Shown here: in pieces, positions 46,950 through 56,437 of the stretch
Layout of the letters: each line of letters begins with the position of its first letter
How positions within the stretch are numbered: position 1 is the stretch's first letter
Notes under the pieces: generated by a model
Seen by the model: only the letters and a program-made list of their open reading frames with translations
What the model was told of the DNA's origin: nothing
The model's database searches: none
From: Streptomyces sp. H39-S7
GTDB lineage: Bacteria > Actinomycetota > Actinomycetes > Streptomycetales > Streptomycetaceae
Assembly (NCBI RefSeq): GCF_027158205.1
Contig: NZ_JAPVLU010000042.1
Span: 1-64,000, forward strand
Length of the DNA: 64,000 nt
Direction of reading: 5' to 3'
Made by a program: the position numbers and the translations under genes

Positions 46950-48311
46950 GTGGCAACAATGAGGTTCCCCACCACCGCCGAGGCGCCGACGGAGATCCCC
47001 TCCGCGGCGCCGGCCGTGACGAGGCGCTACGCCTGGGTGGTCTTCCTACTGAGCTTCGCGCTCCTGCTGTCCGACTACATGTCACGGCAGGTGCTCAACG
47101 CGGTCTTCCCGCTCCTGAAGACCCAGTGGCTGCTCTCCGACTCCAAGCTGGGCTCGCTCAGCGGGATCGTCGCGCTGGCCGTCGGCGTACTGACCTTTCC
47201 GATGTCGTTCCTGGCGGACCGCTGGGGCCGGGTCAGAAGCCTGGTACTGGCCGCCGTGCTGTGGAGCGTGGCGACGCTGGGCTGCGCCCTGGCGGCGAAC
47301 TACCAGCAGATGGCCCTGGGCCGGCTTTTCGTCGGCGTCGGCGAGGCCGCGTACGGCAGTGTCGGCATAGCCGTGGTGCTGAGCGTCTTCCCGTTCGCCA
47401 TGCGGGCGACGCTGTCCGGCGCGTTCATCGCCGGCGGCGCGTTCGGCTCGGTGCTCGGCGTGGCGGTCGGCGGCGCCATCGCCGAGGCCTTCGGCTGGCG
47501 CTGGGCCTTCGGCGCCATGGGTGTGTTCGGCCTGGTACTGGCGGCGGTGTACGCCGTCGTGGTCACCGAGAAACGCCTCGACCCCCAGCGGGCCTCGACC
47601 GGCGACGGCGGCTCCGCCGCAGCCGGGGAACGGGCCCCACTGCGCTCCCTGTTGCCGCAGCTCTTCTCCTCCGTCTCCGTCGTCAGCGCCTACGTCGGCA
47701 GCGGTCTGCAGCTGTTCGTCGCGGGGGCGCTGATCTCCTGGCTGCCCAGCTTCTTCAACCGCTACTACCACCTGGCCACCGGCCGGGCCGGCGCCACCGC
47801 AGGGCTCTTCGCCCTGCTCATCGGTATCGGCATGATCGGCGGTGGCCTCGTCTCGGACCGCGTCAGCCAGACGTTCCCGCAGCGCAAGTGGGCCGTCGCG
47901 ATCAGTTGCAGTCTCGGCTCGCTGGTGCTGCTCATGGCCGCGTTCAGTCTGCCCGCGGGCCCCGCGCAGCTCACCCTGCTCGCCGCCGGCGCGCTGGTCT
48001 GCGCCGGGACCGCGGGACCGGCCGCCGCGATGGTGGCGAACCTGACCCCGGTCGCCATCTCCGCCACCGCGTTCGCCACGCTCACCCTGGCCAACAGCTT
48101 CCTCGGGCTCGCCCCGGGGCCGTCGGTGACGGGCACGCTGGCCGACCACATGGGCCTGCGCCAGGCACTGCGGGTGATCCCGCTGATCTCCGTCCTGGCC
48201 GTGGCCGCCTTCCTGATCGGGCGCCGCTTCTACTCCCGCGACCTCGCCCGGCTCACCGCCCGCGCCGACGCGGCCGCGCCCCGGCCCAACGCAACGGAAG
48301 TCCCCGCATGA
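46950..48311 (+). CDS. MFS transporter, spinster-like
   Basis: 453 residues, twelve hydrophobic helices. The first loop motif is FLADRWGRVRSLVLAAVLWS (cf. GxLaDrxGrk), and GRLFVGVGEAAYGS is typical of the spinster/GudP-related group. It should import the substrate of the pathway. GTG 46,950 follows GGTGAGG. The stop overlaps the hydrolase start (ATGA), so the two are coupled. Confidence 0.88.
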   Translation: MATMRFPTTAEAPTEIPSAAPAVTRRYAWVVFLLSFALLLSDYMSRQVLNAVFPLLKTQWLLSDSKLGSLSGIVALAVGVLTFPMSFLADRWGRVRSLVLAAVLWSVATLGCALAANYQQMALGRLFVGVGEAAYGSVGIAVVLSVFPFAMRATLSGAFIAGGAFGSVLGVAVGGAIAEAFGWRWAFGAMGVFGLVLAAVYAVVVTEKRLDPQRASTGDGGSAAAGERAPLRSLLPQLFSSVSVVSAYVGSGLQLFVAGALISWLPSFFNRYYHLATGRAGATAGLFALLIGIGMIGGGLVSDRVSQTFPQRKWAVAISCSLGSLVLLMAAFSLPAGPAQLTLLAAGALVCAGTAGPAAAMVANLTPVAISATAFATLTLANSFLGLAPGPSVTGTLADHMGLRQALRVIPLISVLAVAAFLIGRRFYSRDLARLTARADAAAPRPNATEVPA

Positions 48312-48886
48312 GCCGTCCCGGTGAACCCACCGTCGTCATCGTCCCCGGGCTGCGCGACCACATCGCCGAGCACTGGCAGACCGTGCTGGCCCACACGCTC
48401 GCGGTCGCCGACCGCGACGTGCGCACCGTCCTCCCACCGACGCAGGGCCGGCTCGGCCGCGCCGCGCAGGTCGAGGCCCTGAACCAGGTGGTCGCGCAGG
48501 TCGAGGGCCCGGTCGTCCTGGTGGCCCACAGCGCCGGTGTGATCACCGCCGTCCACTGGGCCCACCAGCACGGTGCCGGGGTTGTCGGGGCACTGCTGGC
48601 CACTCCGCCGGACTTCGACAGCCCGCTCCCGGCGGGCTACCCCGCCCCCCGGGAACTGGCCGAGAACGGCTGGACGCCCGTCCCGCGCAAGCCACTGCCC
48701 TTCCCGAGCATCGTGGCGGCCAGCTCGAACGACCCGCTGTGCGGCTTCGCCCAGGTCGCCGAGCTGGCCCGGGACTGGGGCAGCCGCCTGGTCGAACTCG
48801 GCGAGGTCGGACACCTCAACCCCGCCTCCGGCCACGGCCCCTGGCCACAGGCCGCCGAGCTGCTGGCCGAGCTCGAGCGCGACTGA
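48308..48886 (+). CDS. Alpha/beta hydrolase, RBBP9/YdeN family
   Basis: 192 residues. The nucleophile elbow VLVAHSAGVITAVHW carries Ser, ASSNDPLCGF the acid, and VGHLNPASGHGPW the His. It hydrolyses small esters or thioesters. The 4-base overlap with the MFS gene suggests a joint role in uptake and de-esterification. Confidence 0.88.
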   Translation: MSRPGEPTVVIVPGLRDHIAEHWQTVLAHTLAVADRDVRTVLPPTQGRLGRAAQVEALNQVVAQVEGPVVLVAHSAGVITAVHWAHQHGAGVVGALLATPPDFDSPLPAGYPAPRELAENGWTPVPRKPLPFPSIVAASSNDPLCGFAQVAELARDWGSRLVELGEVGHLNPASGHGPWPQAAELLAELERD

Positions 48887-48946
48887 ACCACCGCCCCGGC
48901 GGCGTCCGGACCACGACCCCCACCCGCACCACCCAGGGAAGCGACG

Positions 48947-50968
48947 ATGAGCACCGACAGTGACCTGCTGTGGTCGCCCGGCCCCGAGCAGACGGAGCAC
49001 TCCGCCGTCGCCGCGTTCACGCGGTGGCTGGAGCGGGAGCGCGGACTGCGCTTCGCCGACTACGCCGAGCTGTGGCGGTGGAGCAGCACCGACCTGGCCG
49101 GCTTCTGGTCGGCGGTGTGGGAGTTCCACGGTCTGGACGCCGCCACCGGCCACCGGGCCGACCACCCCGACCGGGTACTGGCCGACAGCGCGATGCCGGG
49201 GGCCCGCTGGTTCCCCGGCGCGCGGATCAACTTCGCCGAGCGGTGCCTGGCCGCCGCCGACGACACCCGTCCCGCGCTGGTCTCGCTCGGCGAGGAGGGC
49301 GAGCCGCAGGAGACCTCCTGGCACGAGCTGCGCGAACAGGTCGCCACCGTCGCCCGGGCACTGCGCGCCATGGGCGTGGGGCCGGGCGACTGCGTCGCCG
49401 GCTACCTGCCGAACATCCCGCAGGCCGTCGTCGCCCTGCTGGCCACCGCCGCCGTCGGCGCGGCCTGGACGGTCTGCTCGCCCGACTTCGGCACGCCCAG
49501 CGTCCTGGCCCGGCTGCGACAGGCCCGCCCCACCGTGCTGGTGGCCGCCGACGGTTACCGGCACGGCGGCAAGGACTTCGACCGGCGCCCTGCCGTGGCC
49601 GAGATCGCCGAGCAATTGCCGACGATGCGTCACCTGCTGTCCGTGGAGCATCTGTTCGCCGAACCCGCCCACCCCTGGACCGGGCGCCCGGACGTCCACC
49701 GGCACGTCTGGTCGGCGCTTCCCCCCGCCGACGGCCCGCTGCGCTTTACGGACGTGCCCTTCGACCACCCGCTGTGGATCCTGTGGTCCTCCGGGACCAC
49801 CGGCGTGCCCAAGGGCATCGTGCAGGGCCACGGCGGCATCACCGTCGAGCTGCTCAAGGCCCTTGGCCTCGGCGCCGACCTGCGCGCCGACGACCGCTAC
49901 CTCTTCCTGACCTCGACCAGCTGGATGGTGTGGAACTTCCTGGTCGGCGGCCTGCTACGAGGCAGCACCGTGATCCTCTACGACGGCAGCCCCACCCACC
50001 CCGATGCCGACGGCGCCTGGCGGGTCGCCGAGCGCACCGGGGCCACCGTCGTCGGCGTCGGCGCCGCGTACCTCGCCGCCGCCGAGAAGGCGGGCTCCCG
50101 CCCGGCCGCCGCGCACGGCCTGGGCAGGCTGCGCACCGTTCTGCAGACCGGCTCCTCGCTCCCGGCCTCCACCTGGCACTGGGCGCACCGTGAGCTGCCC
50201 GGGGTGTGGTTGCAGTCGCTCTGCGGCGGCACCGACGTGTGCTCCGTGCTGGCCGGCGCCTCCGCACTGCTCCCGGTACGGGCGGGGCGTATCCCCGGCC
50301 CGGCGCTCGGTGTGGCGCTGGCCGCCTGGGACTCCTCCGGTCGGTCCCTGACCGGCGCGCAGGGCGAACTCGTGGTCACGGCTCCCATGCCGTCCATGCC
50401 GCTGCACTTCGTCGGCGACCCCGACGGTTCCCGCTACCGCGCCGCGTACTTCGCCACCTACCCGGGCGTGTGGCGGCACGGTGACTGGGTCACCGTCGAC
50501 GACGACCTGTCCGTCGTCGTGTCCGGACGCTCCGACTCCACCCTCAACCGCATGGGCGTGCGCATGGGCTCGGCCGACATCTACGCCGTGGTCGAGCAGC
50601 TCCCGGAGATCACGGACAGCCTGGTCATCGGCGCGGAGCAGCCCGACGGCGGCTACTGGATGCCGCTGTTCGTGGCCACCGCCGACGGCGTGGAGCTCGA
50701 CGACGCCCTGCGCGCCCGGATCACCGCCACCATCCGGCGCGAACTCTCCCCGCGCCATGTGCCCGACACCGTCGTGCACATCCCCGCCGTCCCTCGCACC
50801 CTGACCGGCAAGAAGCTCGAAGTGCCGGTCAAGCGCATCCTGCAGGGCGCCCGCGTCGAGGACGTCAGCAGCGAGGGCGCGGTCCAGCGCCCCGACATGC
50901 TGCACTGGTTCGCGGAGTTCGCCGCCGCGTCCGCGCCGCCGCAGCGGCGGACGGCGGGTCCGGCGTAG
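48947..50968 (+). CDS. Acetoacetyl-CoA synthetase
   Basis: 673 residues, the length of this group. The start (FADYAELWRWSSTDLAGFWSAVWEFHGL) and GARWFPGARINFAERCL are diagnostic; ATP-binding WILWSSGTTGVPKGIVQGHGG, WMVWNFLVGGLLRGSTVILYDG, and the lysine in TLTGKKLEVPVKRILQG are intact. It converts acetoacetate to acetoacetyl-CoA. In this operon it would use the acetoacetate released by the BKACE gene, giving thiolase two acetyl-CoA (inference). It is the last gene before LLM fragment C. Confidence 0.92.
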   Translation: MSTDSDLLWSPGPEQTEHSAVAAFTRWLERERGLRFADYAELWRWSSTDLAGFWSAVWEFHGLDAATGHRADHPDRVLADSAMPGARWFPGARINFAERCLAAADDTRPALVSLGEEGEPQETSWHELREQVATVARALRAMGVGPGDCVAGYLPNIPQAVVALLATAAVGAAWTVCSPDFGTPSVLARLRQARPTVLVAADGYRHGGKDFDRRPAVAEIAEQLPTMRHLLSVEHLFAEPAHPWTGRPDVHRHVWSALPPADGPLRFTDVPFDHPLWILWSSGTTGVPKGIVQGHGGITVELLKALGLGADLRADDRYLFLTSTSWMVWNFLVGGLLRGSTVILYDGSPTHPDADGAWRVAERTGATVVGVGAAYLAAAEKAGSRPAAAHGLGRLRTVLQTGSSLPASTWHWAHRELPGVWLQSLCGGTDVCSVLAGASALLPVRAGRIPGPALGVALAAWDSSGRSLTGAQGELVVTAPMPSMPLHFVGDPDGSRYRAAYFATYPGVWRHGDWVTVDDDLSVVVSGRSDSTLNRMGVRMGSADIYAVVEQLPEITDSLVIGAEQPDGGYWMPLFVATADGVELDDALRARITATIRRELSPRHVPDTVVHIPAVPRTLTGKKLEVPVKRILQGARVEDVSSEGAVQRPDMLHWFAEFAAASAPPQRRTAGPA

Positions 50969-50994
50969 GGGCCCGGGCCGTGAGAAGTTTTGCA

Positions 50995-51242
50995 GGTCAG
51001 GCCGCCATAGGTGAACGAGGCTTGACTGACGTGACGAGCGTCCCGAGCCGCATCCGCTCGGTGGCCGTCGCGGCTGCGGTGAGCGTGGGTACCGCACCGA
51101 ACCACGGTCCGTCCCGGAAGGTGCGCCAGGAGAGGTGGTCGTAGGTGTAGGCGGTGTGGAAGCCGAGGTCTTCGGCCCGCCGCCACACCTCCCGGCCCTC
51201 GGACCAGCGGTAAACGGGAAGGATCACTGTGCTCAGTCGCAT
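50995..51242 (-). pseudogene. LLM 5' fragment C (codons 1-72) plus 33-bp foreign arm
   Basis: Exactly 248 bases. Read leftward it encodes MRLSTVILPVYRWSEGREVW to RMRLGTLVTS with an intact ATG and an upstream TAGG and GGGAGC. It is the outermost copy, so it may be the original 5' end of the split gene whose 3' end is at 32,881-33,564. The arm is 50,995-51,027; the sequence beyond belongs to the acetoacetyl-CoA synthetase block. Confidence 0.9.
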
Positions 51243-51362
51243 GCTCCCGAGCCTACGGGCCCTCTCGACGTGCCCCCTCATCGAGCAGGTGGCTCACCGT
51301 CCGCCCGGCACGGACGGGCGCGTCGCCGCAGTGCGCTGCGCCGGGCCCGCTGATGTCGCTGG

Positions 51363-52598
51363 TCAGGGGGTCGGGTCGAGCTCCTGGTGGCGGCGGGTGA
51401 GGAAGTCGTGCTCCGGTTTGTTGTTGGTGAGTGCCATTGCCTTCTCGTACGCCGTCAGTGCCTCGTCCTTCCGGTCCAGTCTCCGGAGCAGGTCGGCCCG
51501 GATGGCGTGGAAGACGTGGTATCCGTCGAGGCCGAGTTCCTCGACGAGGGGGAGCGCGGCTTCGGGGCCCTCGACCTCGGCCACCGCGACCGCGCGGTTG
51601 AGGGCCACGACGGGGGTCGGGGTGAGCGTCAGCAGCTGGTCGTAGAGCCGCAGGATCTGCCGCCAGTCCGTGGCGGCCGTGCTGGGGGCGTCGCTGTGCA
51701 CGGCGTTGATCGCCGCCTGGACCTGGTAGGGGCCGGGCCGGCCGCGCCGCAGGCACTGCCGGACGATGGCCTGCCCCTCGGCGACGAGCGCGCCGTCCCA
51801 CCGTGCGCGGTCCTGCTCGGCCAGCGGCACCAGCCCGCCGTCCGGGGCGGAGCGGGCGCGGCGGCGGGACTCCGTGAGCAGCATGAGGGCGAGCAGCCCC
51901 ATGACCTCGGGTTCGTCCGGCATGAGTTCGGCCAGCAGCCGTCCGAGGCGGAGCGCTTCCGCGCAGAGGTCCTCGCGGACCAGCCGGTCGCCCGAACTCG
52001 CCGTGTAGCCCTCGTTGAAGATGAGGTAGACCACGGCCAGTACGGCCCGGAGCCGTCCCGGGAGGTCGGCTTCGTATGGGACCCGGTAGGGGATCCGGGC
52101 ATCGCGGATCTTGCCCTTGGCGCGCACCAGCCGCTGGGCCATCGTCGGTTCCGGCACCAGGAACGCGTGGGCGATCTCGGTGGTGCTGAGCCCTCCCAGG
52201 AGCCGGAGCGTCAGCGCGACCTGCGCTCCGGGGGCGAGGGACGGGTGGCAGCAGGTGAAGATCAGACGGAGCCGGTCGTCGCGCACGGGACCCTCCTCGG
52301 GCGGTGCGTCGCGGGCGTGCAGCAGAGCGGCCTGGGCGTGCCGGTCCTGGCGGGACGCCTCCCGGCGGAGGCGGTCGATCGCCCGGTGGCGTGCGGTGGT
52401 GATGATCCAGCCGGCCGGACTCGGGGGCAGCCCGGCGGAGGGCCACCGTTCCAGCGCCGTGGTGAACGCGTCCTGGACGGCCTCCTCGGCGATGTCGATG
52501 TCGCCGAAGACGCGGACCAGGACCGCCACCGAGCGGCCGTACTCCGCCCGGAAGACCCGTTCGATCTCCGATGCGGGGACGGCCGGCGGAGCGGGCAT
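51363..52598 (-). CDS. ECF RNA polymerase sigma factor (ECF42-type)
   Basis: 411 residues. Sigma2 ([38 protein letters not shown]) and sigma4 ([35 protein letters not shown]) are followed by a long C-terminal helical repeat domain ([13 protein letters not shown] through [19 protein letters not shown]), the hallmark of the ECF42 group, which has no anti-sigma factor. Its stop and start context (TGATG) overlaps the DGPF gene, the usual partner of this group. Confidence 0.92.
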   Translation of the reverse strand: MPAPPAVPASEIERVFRAEYGRSVAVLVRVFGDIDIAEEAVQDAFTTALERWPSAGLPPSPAGWIITTARHRAIDRLRREASRQDRHAQAALLHARDAPPEEGPVRDDRLRLIFTCCHPSLAPGAQVALTLRLLGGLSTTEIAHAFLVPEPTMAQRLVRAKGKIRDARIPYRVPYEADLPGRLRAVLAVVYLIFNEGYTASSGDRLVREDLCAEALRLGRLLAELMPDEPEVMGLLALMLLTESRRRARSAPDGGLVPLAEQDRARWDGALVAEGQAIVRQCLRRGRPGPYQVQAAINAVHSDAPSTAATDWRQILRLYDQLLTLTPTPVVALNRAVAVAEVEGPEAALPLVEELGLDGYHVFHAIRADLLRRLDRKDEALTAYEKAMALTNNKPEHDFLTRRHQELDPTP

Positions 52599-52951
52599 CA
52601 GCCGGTGGCCTCCCCGGCGAAGGGGCGTACCTCGATCGGGAGGGTGATCGCCCGGGCGCTCTTGCGGCCCCATTCCAGCGCGGCGTCGAGGTCGGGAGCC
52701 TCGATGATGGACAGGCCGCCGAGATACTCCTTGCCCTCGAGGTAGGGGCCGTCGGTGGTGAGCACCTCGCCGTCCTGGAGCCGCACGACGGTGGCCGTGC
52801 TCGGGGCGTGCAGACCGCCGGCGAAGACCCACGCTCCGGCGGCCTTGAGTTCCTCGTGCAGGGCTTCCACGTTCCGCATGATCTCTTGCAGCACCTCGGG
52901 GGCGGGCGGCTCTCCTTGCGGCTGCATCACGCTGAGCAGGTACTTCGGCAT
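52598..52951 (-). CDS. DGPF/YCII-domain protein, ECF42 partner
   Basis: 117 residues with [47 protein letters not shown] and a final IEVRPF, the YCII/DGPF pattern with the DGPY motif. Proteins of this family accompany ECF42 sigma factors and may sense the signal. ATG 52,951 follows GGGAGGA. Translation of the sigma factor is coupled to it by TGATG. Confidence 0.92.
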   Translation of the reverse strand: MPKYLLSVMQPQGEPPAPEVLQEIMRNVEALHEELKAAGAWVFAGGLHAPSTATVVRLQDGEVLTTDGPYLEGKEYLGGLSIIEAPDLDAALEWGRKSARAITLPIEVRPFAGEATG

Positions 52952-53065
52952 GGTGTCCTCCCAGGTCGTTGCGCCGGGCTCGTGCCGGCTTCTCACTCTC
53001 TGAACGAACGGCGCGGCCCCGGATCGACACCCTGTGCGGAAAACTCCTGGAGTTTTTTCTGTGGG

Positions 53066-53806
53066 CTACCGGTGGCCGCCGTCGCCGGGGGCGTTCGACA
53101 GCCGGTCCAGCCATTCGGTCAGCAGGACCGTCTCGGCGACGCTGAGCGCCCGGTCGGGCGACCGGCGCAGCAGGGCGTTGAGCCGGCTCGCGGTCGACTG
53201 CAGCTGCGCGTCGTCGTCCTGGCCGCTCGCGGAGGTGTCCGGGGCGGTCCGGGGGCTGAACACGTCCGGCGTGAAGACGGAGGCGTGCACCGCGTCCCGG
53301 ACGCGGTGCGAGGTGCTCCGGTCGGTGAACGTGGAGGGCCGGGCGACGAACATCAGAGCCACGCCGACGTTGGCCGACATGACTATCTGGGCCGCCAGGT
53401 CCGGGGCGAGCCGCAGTTTGCCCAGCGCTGCCGCCCGCTCCAGGTCCCGGGTGAGGATCTGATGGGACTCCAGCGCCGCGGCCGGCGTGGTGCGCATCGC
53501 GGGGGAGTTCATCAGCCGGTACAGATTGGGGTTCTGCAGGGCGAACTCCACGTGGCTGTCCCAGCCGTCGCGCAGGTCCTGTAGGGGATCGGCGCCCGTG
53601 TGGTGCTGCCGCTTCGTGGCCAGGTACCGGTCGAAGCCGTGGTCGACGACGGCCGACAGCAGGCCTTCCTTGTCCCCGAAGTACCGGTAGAGCGCCGGGG
53701 CCCCGACCTGCGCGGCCTCGCACACCGCCCGCGTGGACACGTCTCCGTCCGCGGACTCGGCGACCAGGTCGGCCGCCACCTCCAGGATGCGCGCTCGGGT
53801 GCTCAC
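53066..53806 (-). CDS. TetR family transcriptional regulator
   Basis: 246 residues. The helix-turn-helix ([50 protein letters not shown]) is standard; the C-terminal domain has [34 protein letters not shown]. It is in the same orientation as the SDR gene 130 bases upstream (start 54,694) and probably regulates it. GTG 53,806 is supported by the helix position. Confidence 0.88.
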   Translation of the reverse strand: MSTRARILEVAADLVAESADGDVSTRAVCEAAQVGAPALYRYFGDKEGLLSAVVDHGFDRYLATKRQHHTGADPLQDLRDGWDSHVEFALQNPNLYRLMNSPAMRTTPAAALESHQILTRDLERAAALGKLRLAPDLAAQIVMSANVGVALMFVARPSTFTDRSTSHRVRDAVHASVFTPDVFSPRTAPDTSASGQDDDAQLQSTASRLNALLRRSPDRALSVAETVLLTEWLDRLSNAPGDGGHR

Positions 53807-53935
53807 GAAGAGGACGCTATCAAGCGCGGCGTAGCGGTGCTACGTATGGGCGGGGTGTGGGGGCGGAGGATGGCGGGACTCCTCGGTCGGTCGAATGTGC
53901 GGAGCGGGAGACGAAGGGGAACGGCGGGGTGCCGG

Positions 53936-54694
53936 TCAGACGATGCCGCCGTTGGCCCGCAGCACCTGGCCGTTCACCCAGCGGGCGGGTCCGGCGAGGA
54001 AGGAGACGACCTCGGCGATGTCCTGCGGGGTGCCGAGGCGTTCCAGCGGGGCCTGGGCGGCCATCCTCGTGACGGTCTCCTCGTCCTTCCCGTCCAGGAA
54101 CAGGGCGGTGGCGGTCGGGCCGGGGGCCACGGCGTTGACGGTGATGTCCCGGCCGCGCAGCTCCCGGGCCAGGATCAGGGTCATCGCCTCGACGGCGCCC
54201 TTGGTGGCGGCGTAGGCGGTGTAGCCGGGGATGGCCAGTCCCACGACGGAGCTGGAGAAGTTGATGATCGCCCCACCGCCGCGCAGCCGGCGCGCGGCCT
54301 GCTGGTCGACGACGAAGGTGCCGCGGATGTTCGTGCGGTGCATACGGTCCAGGGCGTCCAGATCCGTGTCGACCAGCGGTGCCAGCGTCATGACGCCCGC
54401 CGCGTGCACGACGACGTCGACGCCGCCGAACGTCCGCTCGGCGGCGTCGAAGAGAGCCGAGACCGAGACCTCGTCGGCGACGTCGGCGCGGAAGGCGACC
54501 GCCCTGCCACCGCTTTCGGTGATGGCCGCCACGGCCGCGTCGGCCTCGGTCTGGTTGCCGGCGTAGTTGACGACGACGGCGAATCCGTCGGCGGCCAGTC
54601 GCTCGGCGCTCTGCCGGCCGATCCCGCGGGACCCTCCGGTGATGATCGCGACCCGGTTCGAAGCCCTGGAAACGCTGGTCTGCTGCTCGCTCAT
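53936..54694 (-). CDS. Short-chain dehydrogenase/reductase
   Basis: 252 residues. The classical SDR signature is complete: VAIITGGSRGIGRQSAERLAADG, the NFSSS serine, YAATK catalytic Tyr-Lys, and a C-terminal GQVLRANGG. It reduces or oxidises a carbonyl or alcohol with NAD(P). ATG 54,694 follows GGGAGC; the long upstream extension of the frame lies on the opposite strand of the next gene and is not coding. Its regulator is probably the adjacent TetR. Confidence 0.9.
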   Translation of the reverse strand: MSEQQTSVSRASNRVAIITGGSRGIGRQSAERLAADGFAVVVNYAGNQTEADAAVAAITESGGRAVAFRADVADEVSVSALFDAAERTFGGVDVVVHAAGVMTLAPLVDTDLDALDRMHRTNIRGTFVVDQQAARRLRGGGAIINFSSSVVGLAIPGYTAYAATKGAVEAMTLILARELRGRDITVNAVAPGPTATALFLDGKDEETVTRMAAQAPLERLGTPQDIAEVVSFLAGPARWVNGQVLRANGGIV

Positions 54695-54913
54695 GGCGGT
54701 GCTCCCTGGTGTGGTCCGACGCGGTGGAGGCGACGTCCCCCCACTCGGCAAGAGCAACGCTAACACTAATACCGTATCGATGCTACCCTTCGACGTAGCG
54801 ACGTTACGCCACCTCCGCGGGGATTCCGCGGGGCCCCGGGGCGCACGAGGCAGCCGAAGCGCCCGCCACCCACCTGCTGTGATTGCCGCCGACAGTCGGG
54901 TAGGCATCCCCGT

Positions 54914-56437
54914 ATGCCCGAAGACGAAAGCACCCGCCGCTGCCTGGTCACCGGAGCCACCGGATACATCGGAGGCCGGCTCGTGCCCGCGCTGCTCGAG
55001 GCCGGATACGCCGTCCGCTGCCTGGCCCGCACACCGGAGAAGCTCCGCGACTACCCCTGGGTCGATCGCGTCGAAACGGTGCGCGGCGACGTCACCGACG
55101 CGGACTCGCTGCGCCCCGCCTTCGAGGGCGTGCACACCGCGTACTACCTGGTGCACGCGCTGGGCACCGGGCGCGGCTTCGAGGAGACCGACCGACGCGC
55201 CGCCAGGCTCTTCGCCGAGCAGGCCCGCGCCGCCGGGGTGCGGCGCATCGTCTATCTGGGCGGGCTGACGCCGAGCGGGGTCCCGGAGTCTGAGCTCTCC
55301 CCGCACCTGCGCTCCCGCGCCGAGGTGGGGCACATCCTGCTCGCCTCGGGGGTGCCCACCGCGGTCCTGCGGGCCGCGGTGATCATCGGCTCCGGCTCCG
55401 CCTCCTTCGAGATGCTGCGCTACCTCACCGAGCGGCTGCCGCTGATGATCACCCCGAGCTGGGTCAGGACCCGCATCCAGCCGATCGCCGTTCGCGACGT
55501 GCTGCGCTGCCTCGTCGGCGCCGCCGCCCTGCCGCCCGACGTGAGCCGGTCCTTCGACCTCGGCGGCCCGGACGTCCTCACCTACCGCGGCATGATGCAC
55601 CGGTACGCGGCCGTCGCCGGGCTCCCGCGGCGGGTGATCCTCCCCGTACCGGTCCTGACGCCGACCCTGTCCAGCCACTGGATCGGGCTGGTCACCCCCG
55701 TACCGCGCTCCATCGCGCGTCCGCTCACCGAGTCACTGCGGCATGAGGTCGTCTGCGCGGAGAACGATCTGGCGCGCTACGTGCCCGACCCGCCCGCCGG
55801 GCGGATCGGGTTCGACGAATCGGTGCGCCTGGCGCTCAAGCGGCTGGGGGACTCCGACGTCCCCACCCGCTGGTCGTCCGCCGCGGTGCCCGGAGCCCCC
55901 AGCGACCCCTTGCCCACGGACCCCGACTGGGCCGGCGGCAGCCTCTACACCGACCGGCGCGAATGCACGGTGGACGCCCCGCCGGCGGCCCTGTGGCGGG
56001 TGATCGAGGGCATCGGCGGTGAGAACGGCTGGTACTCCTTCCCGCTCGCCTGGGCCGTGCGGGGCCGGCTGGACCGGCTGGTGGGCGGCGTCGGGCTGCG
56101 CCGGGGCCGCCGTGACGCCGCACGGCTGCGGGCGGGGGACTCGCTGGACTTCTGGCGGGTGGAGGTGATCGAGCCGGGTGTCCTGCTGCGGCTGCGCGCC
56201 GAGATGCGGCTGCCGGGGCTGGCCTGGCTGGAACTGTCGGTGGACCGCGACGACGCGGGCGCCACCCTCTTCCGCCAGCGCGCGCTGTTCCATCCGCACG
56301 GCCTCTCCGGTCACCTCTACTGGTGGAGCGTGGCGCCGTTCCACTCGGTGGTCTTCGGCGGCATGGCCCGCAACATCGCGAAGGCGGCGGCGCGGGAGGC
56401 CGTGACACCGTCCGCCACCGCCGCTCCCTCGTCCTAG
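54914..56437 (+). CDS. NmrA-like / DUF2867 two-domain protein
   Basis: 507 residues. The N-terminal NAD(P)-binding Rossmann domain has CLVTGATGYIGGRLVPALLEAGYAVRCLAR; the C-terminal DUF2867 domain has GENGWYSFPLAWAVRGRLDRLVGGVGLRRGRRD, LRLRAEMRLPGLAWLELSV. This fusion is common in actinobacteria; it may act in lipid or quinone metabolism, but no reaction is proven. It overlaps tail to tail with the PPOX gene (shared CTAG). Confidence 0.87.
   Translation: MPEDESTRRCLVTGATGYIGGRLVPALLEAGYAVRCLARTPEKLRDYPWVDRVETVRGDVTDADSLRPAFEGVHTAYYLVHALGTGRGFEETDRRAARLFAEQARAAGVRRIVYLGGLTPSGVPESELSPHLRSRAEVGHILLASGVPTAVLRAAVIIGSGSASFEMLRYLTERLPLMITPSWVRTRIQPIAVRDVLRCLVGAAALPPDVSRSFDLGGPDVLTYRGMMHRYAAVAGLPRRVILPVPVLTPTLSSHWIGLVTPVPRSIARPLTESLRHEVVCAENDLARYVPDPPAGRIGFDESVRLALKRLGDSDVPTRWSSAAVPGAPSDPLPTDPDWAGGSLYTDRRECTVDAPPAALWRVIEGIGGENGWYSFPLAWAVRGRLDRLVGGVGLRRGRRDAARLRAGDSLDFWRVEVIEPGVLLRLRAEMRLPGLAWLELSVDRDDAGATLFRQRALFHPHGLSGHLYWWSVAPFHSVVFGGMARNIAKAAAREAVTPSATAAPSS

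Larger units (their letters stand above)
33565..51027. mobile_element. Composite insertion splitting an LLM gene at codon 72
   Basis: About 17.5 kb separate the 3' part of an LLM gene (ends at 33,564) from its 5' part (starts at 51,028), both on the minus strand. Inside are two further copies of the 5' part, at 37,571 and 40,316, each with the same 33-base foreign arm on its broken side. These divide the insert into three cargo blocks: 33.6-37.5, 37.8-40.3 and 40.5-51.0 kb. The identical break codon in all copies points to site-specific recombination. No integrase, transposase or resolvase is seen inside, so the element has lost it or is moved in trans. Confidence 0.75.

Noticed and set aside
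33565-51027. A recombinase gene hidden inside the insertion
   Set aside because: I looked on both strands for integrase, resolvase and transposase motifs between 33.6 and 51.0 kb and found none; the only transposase remnant is at 60.8 kb.
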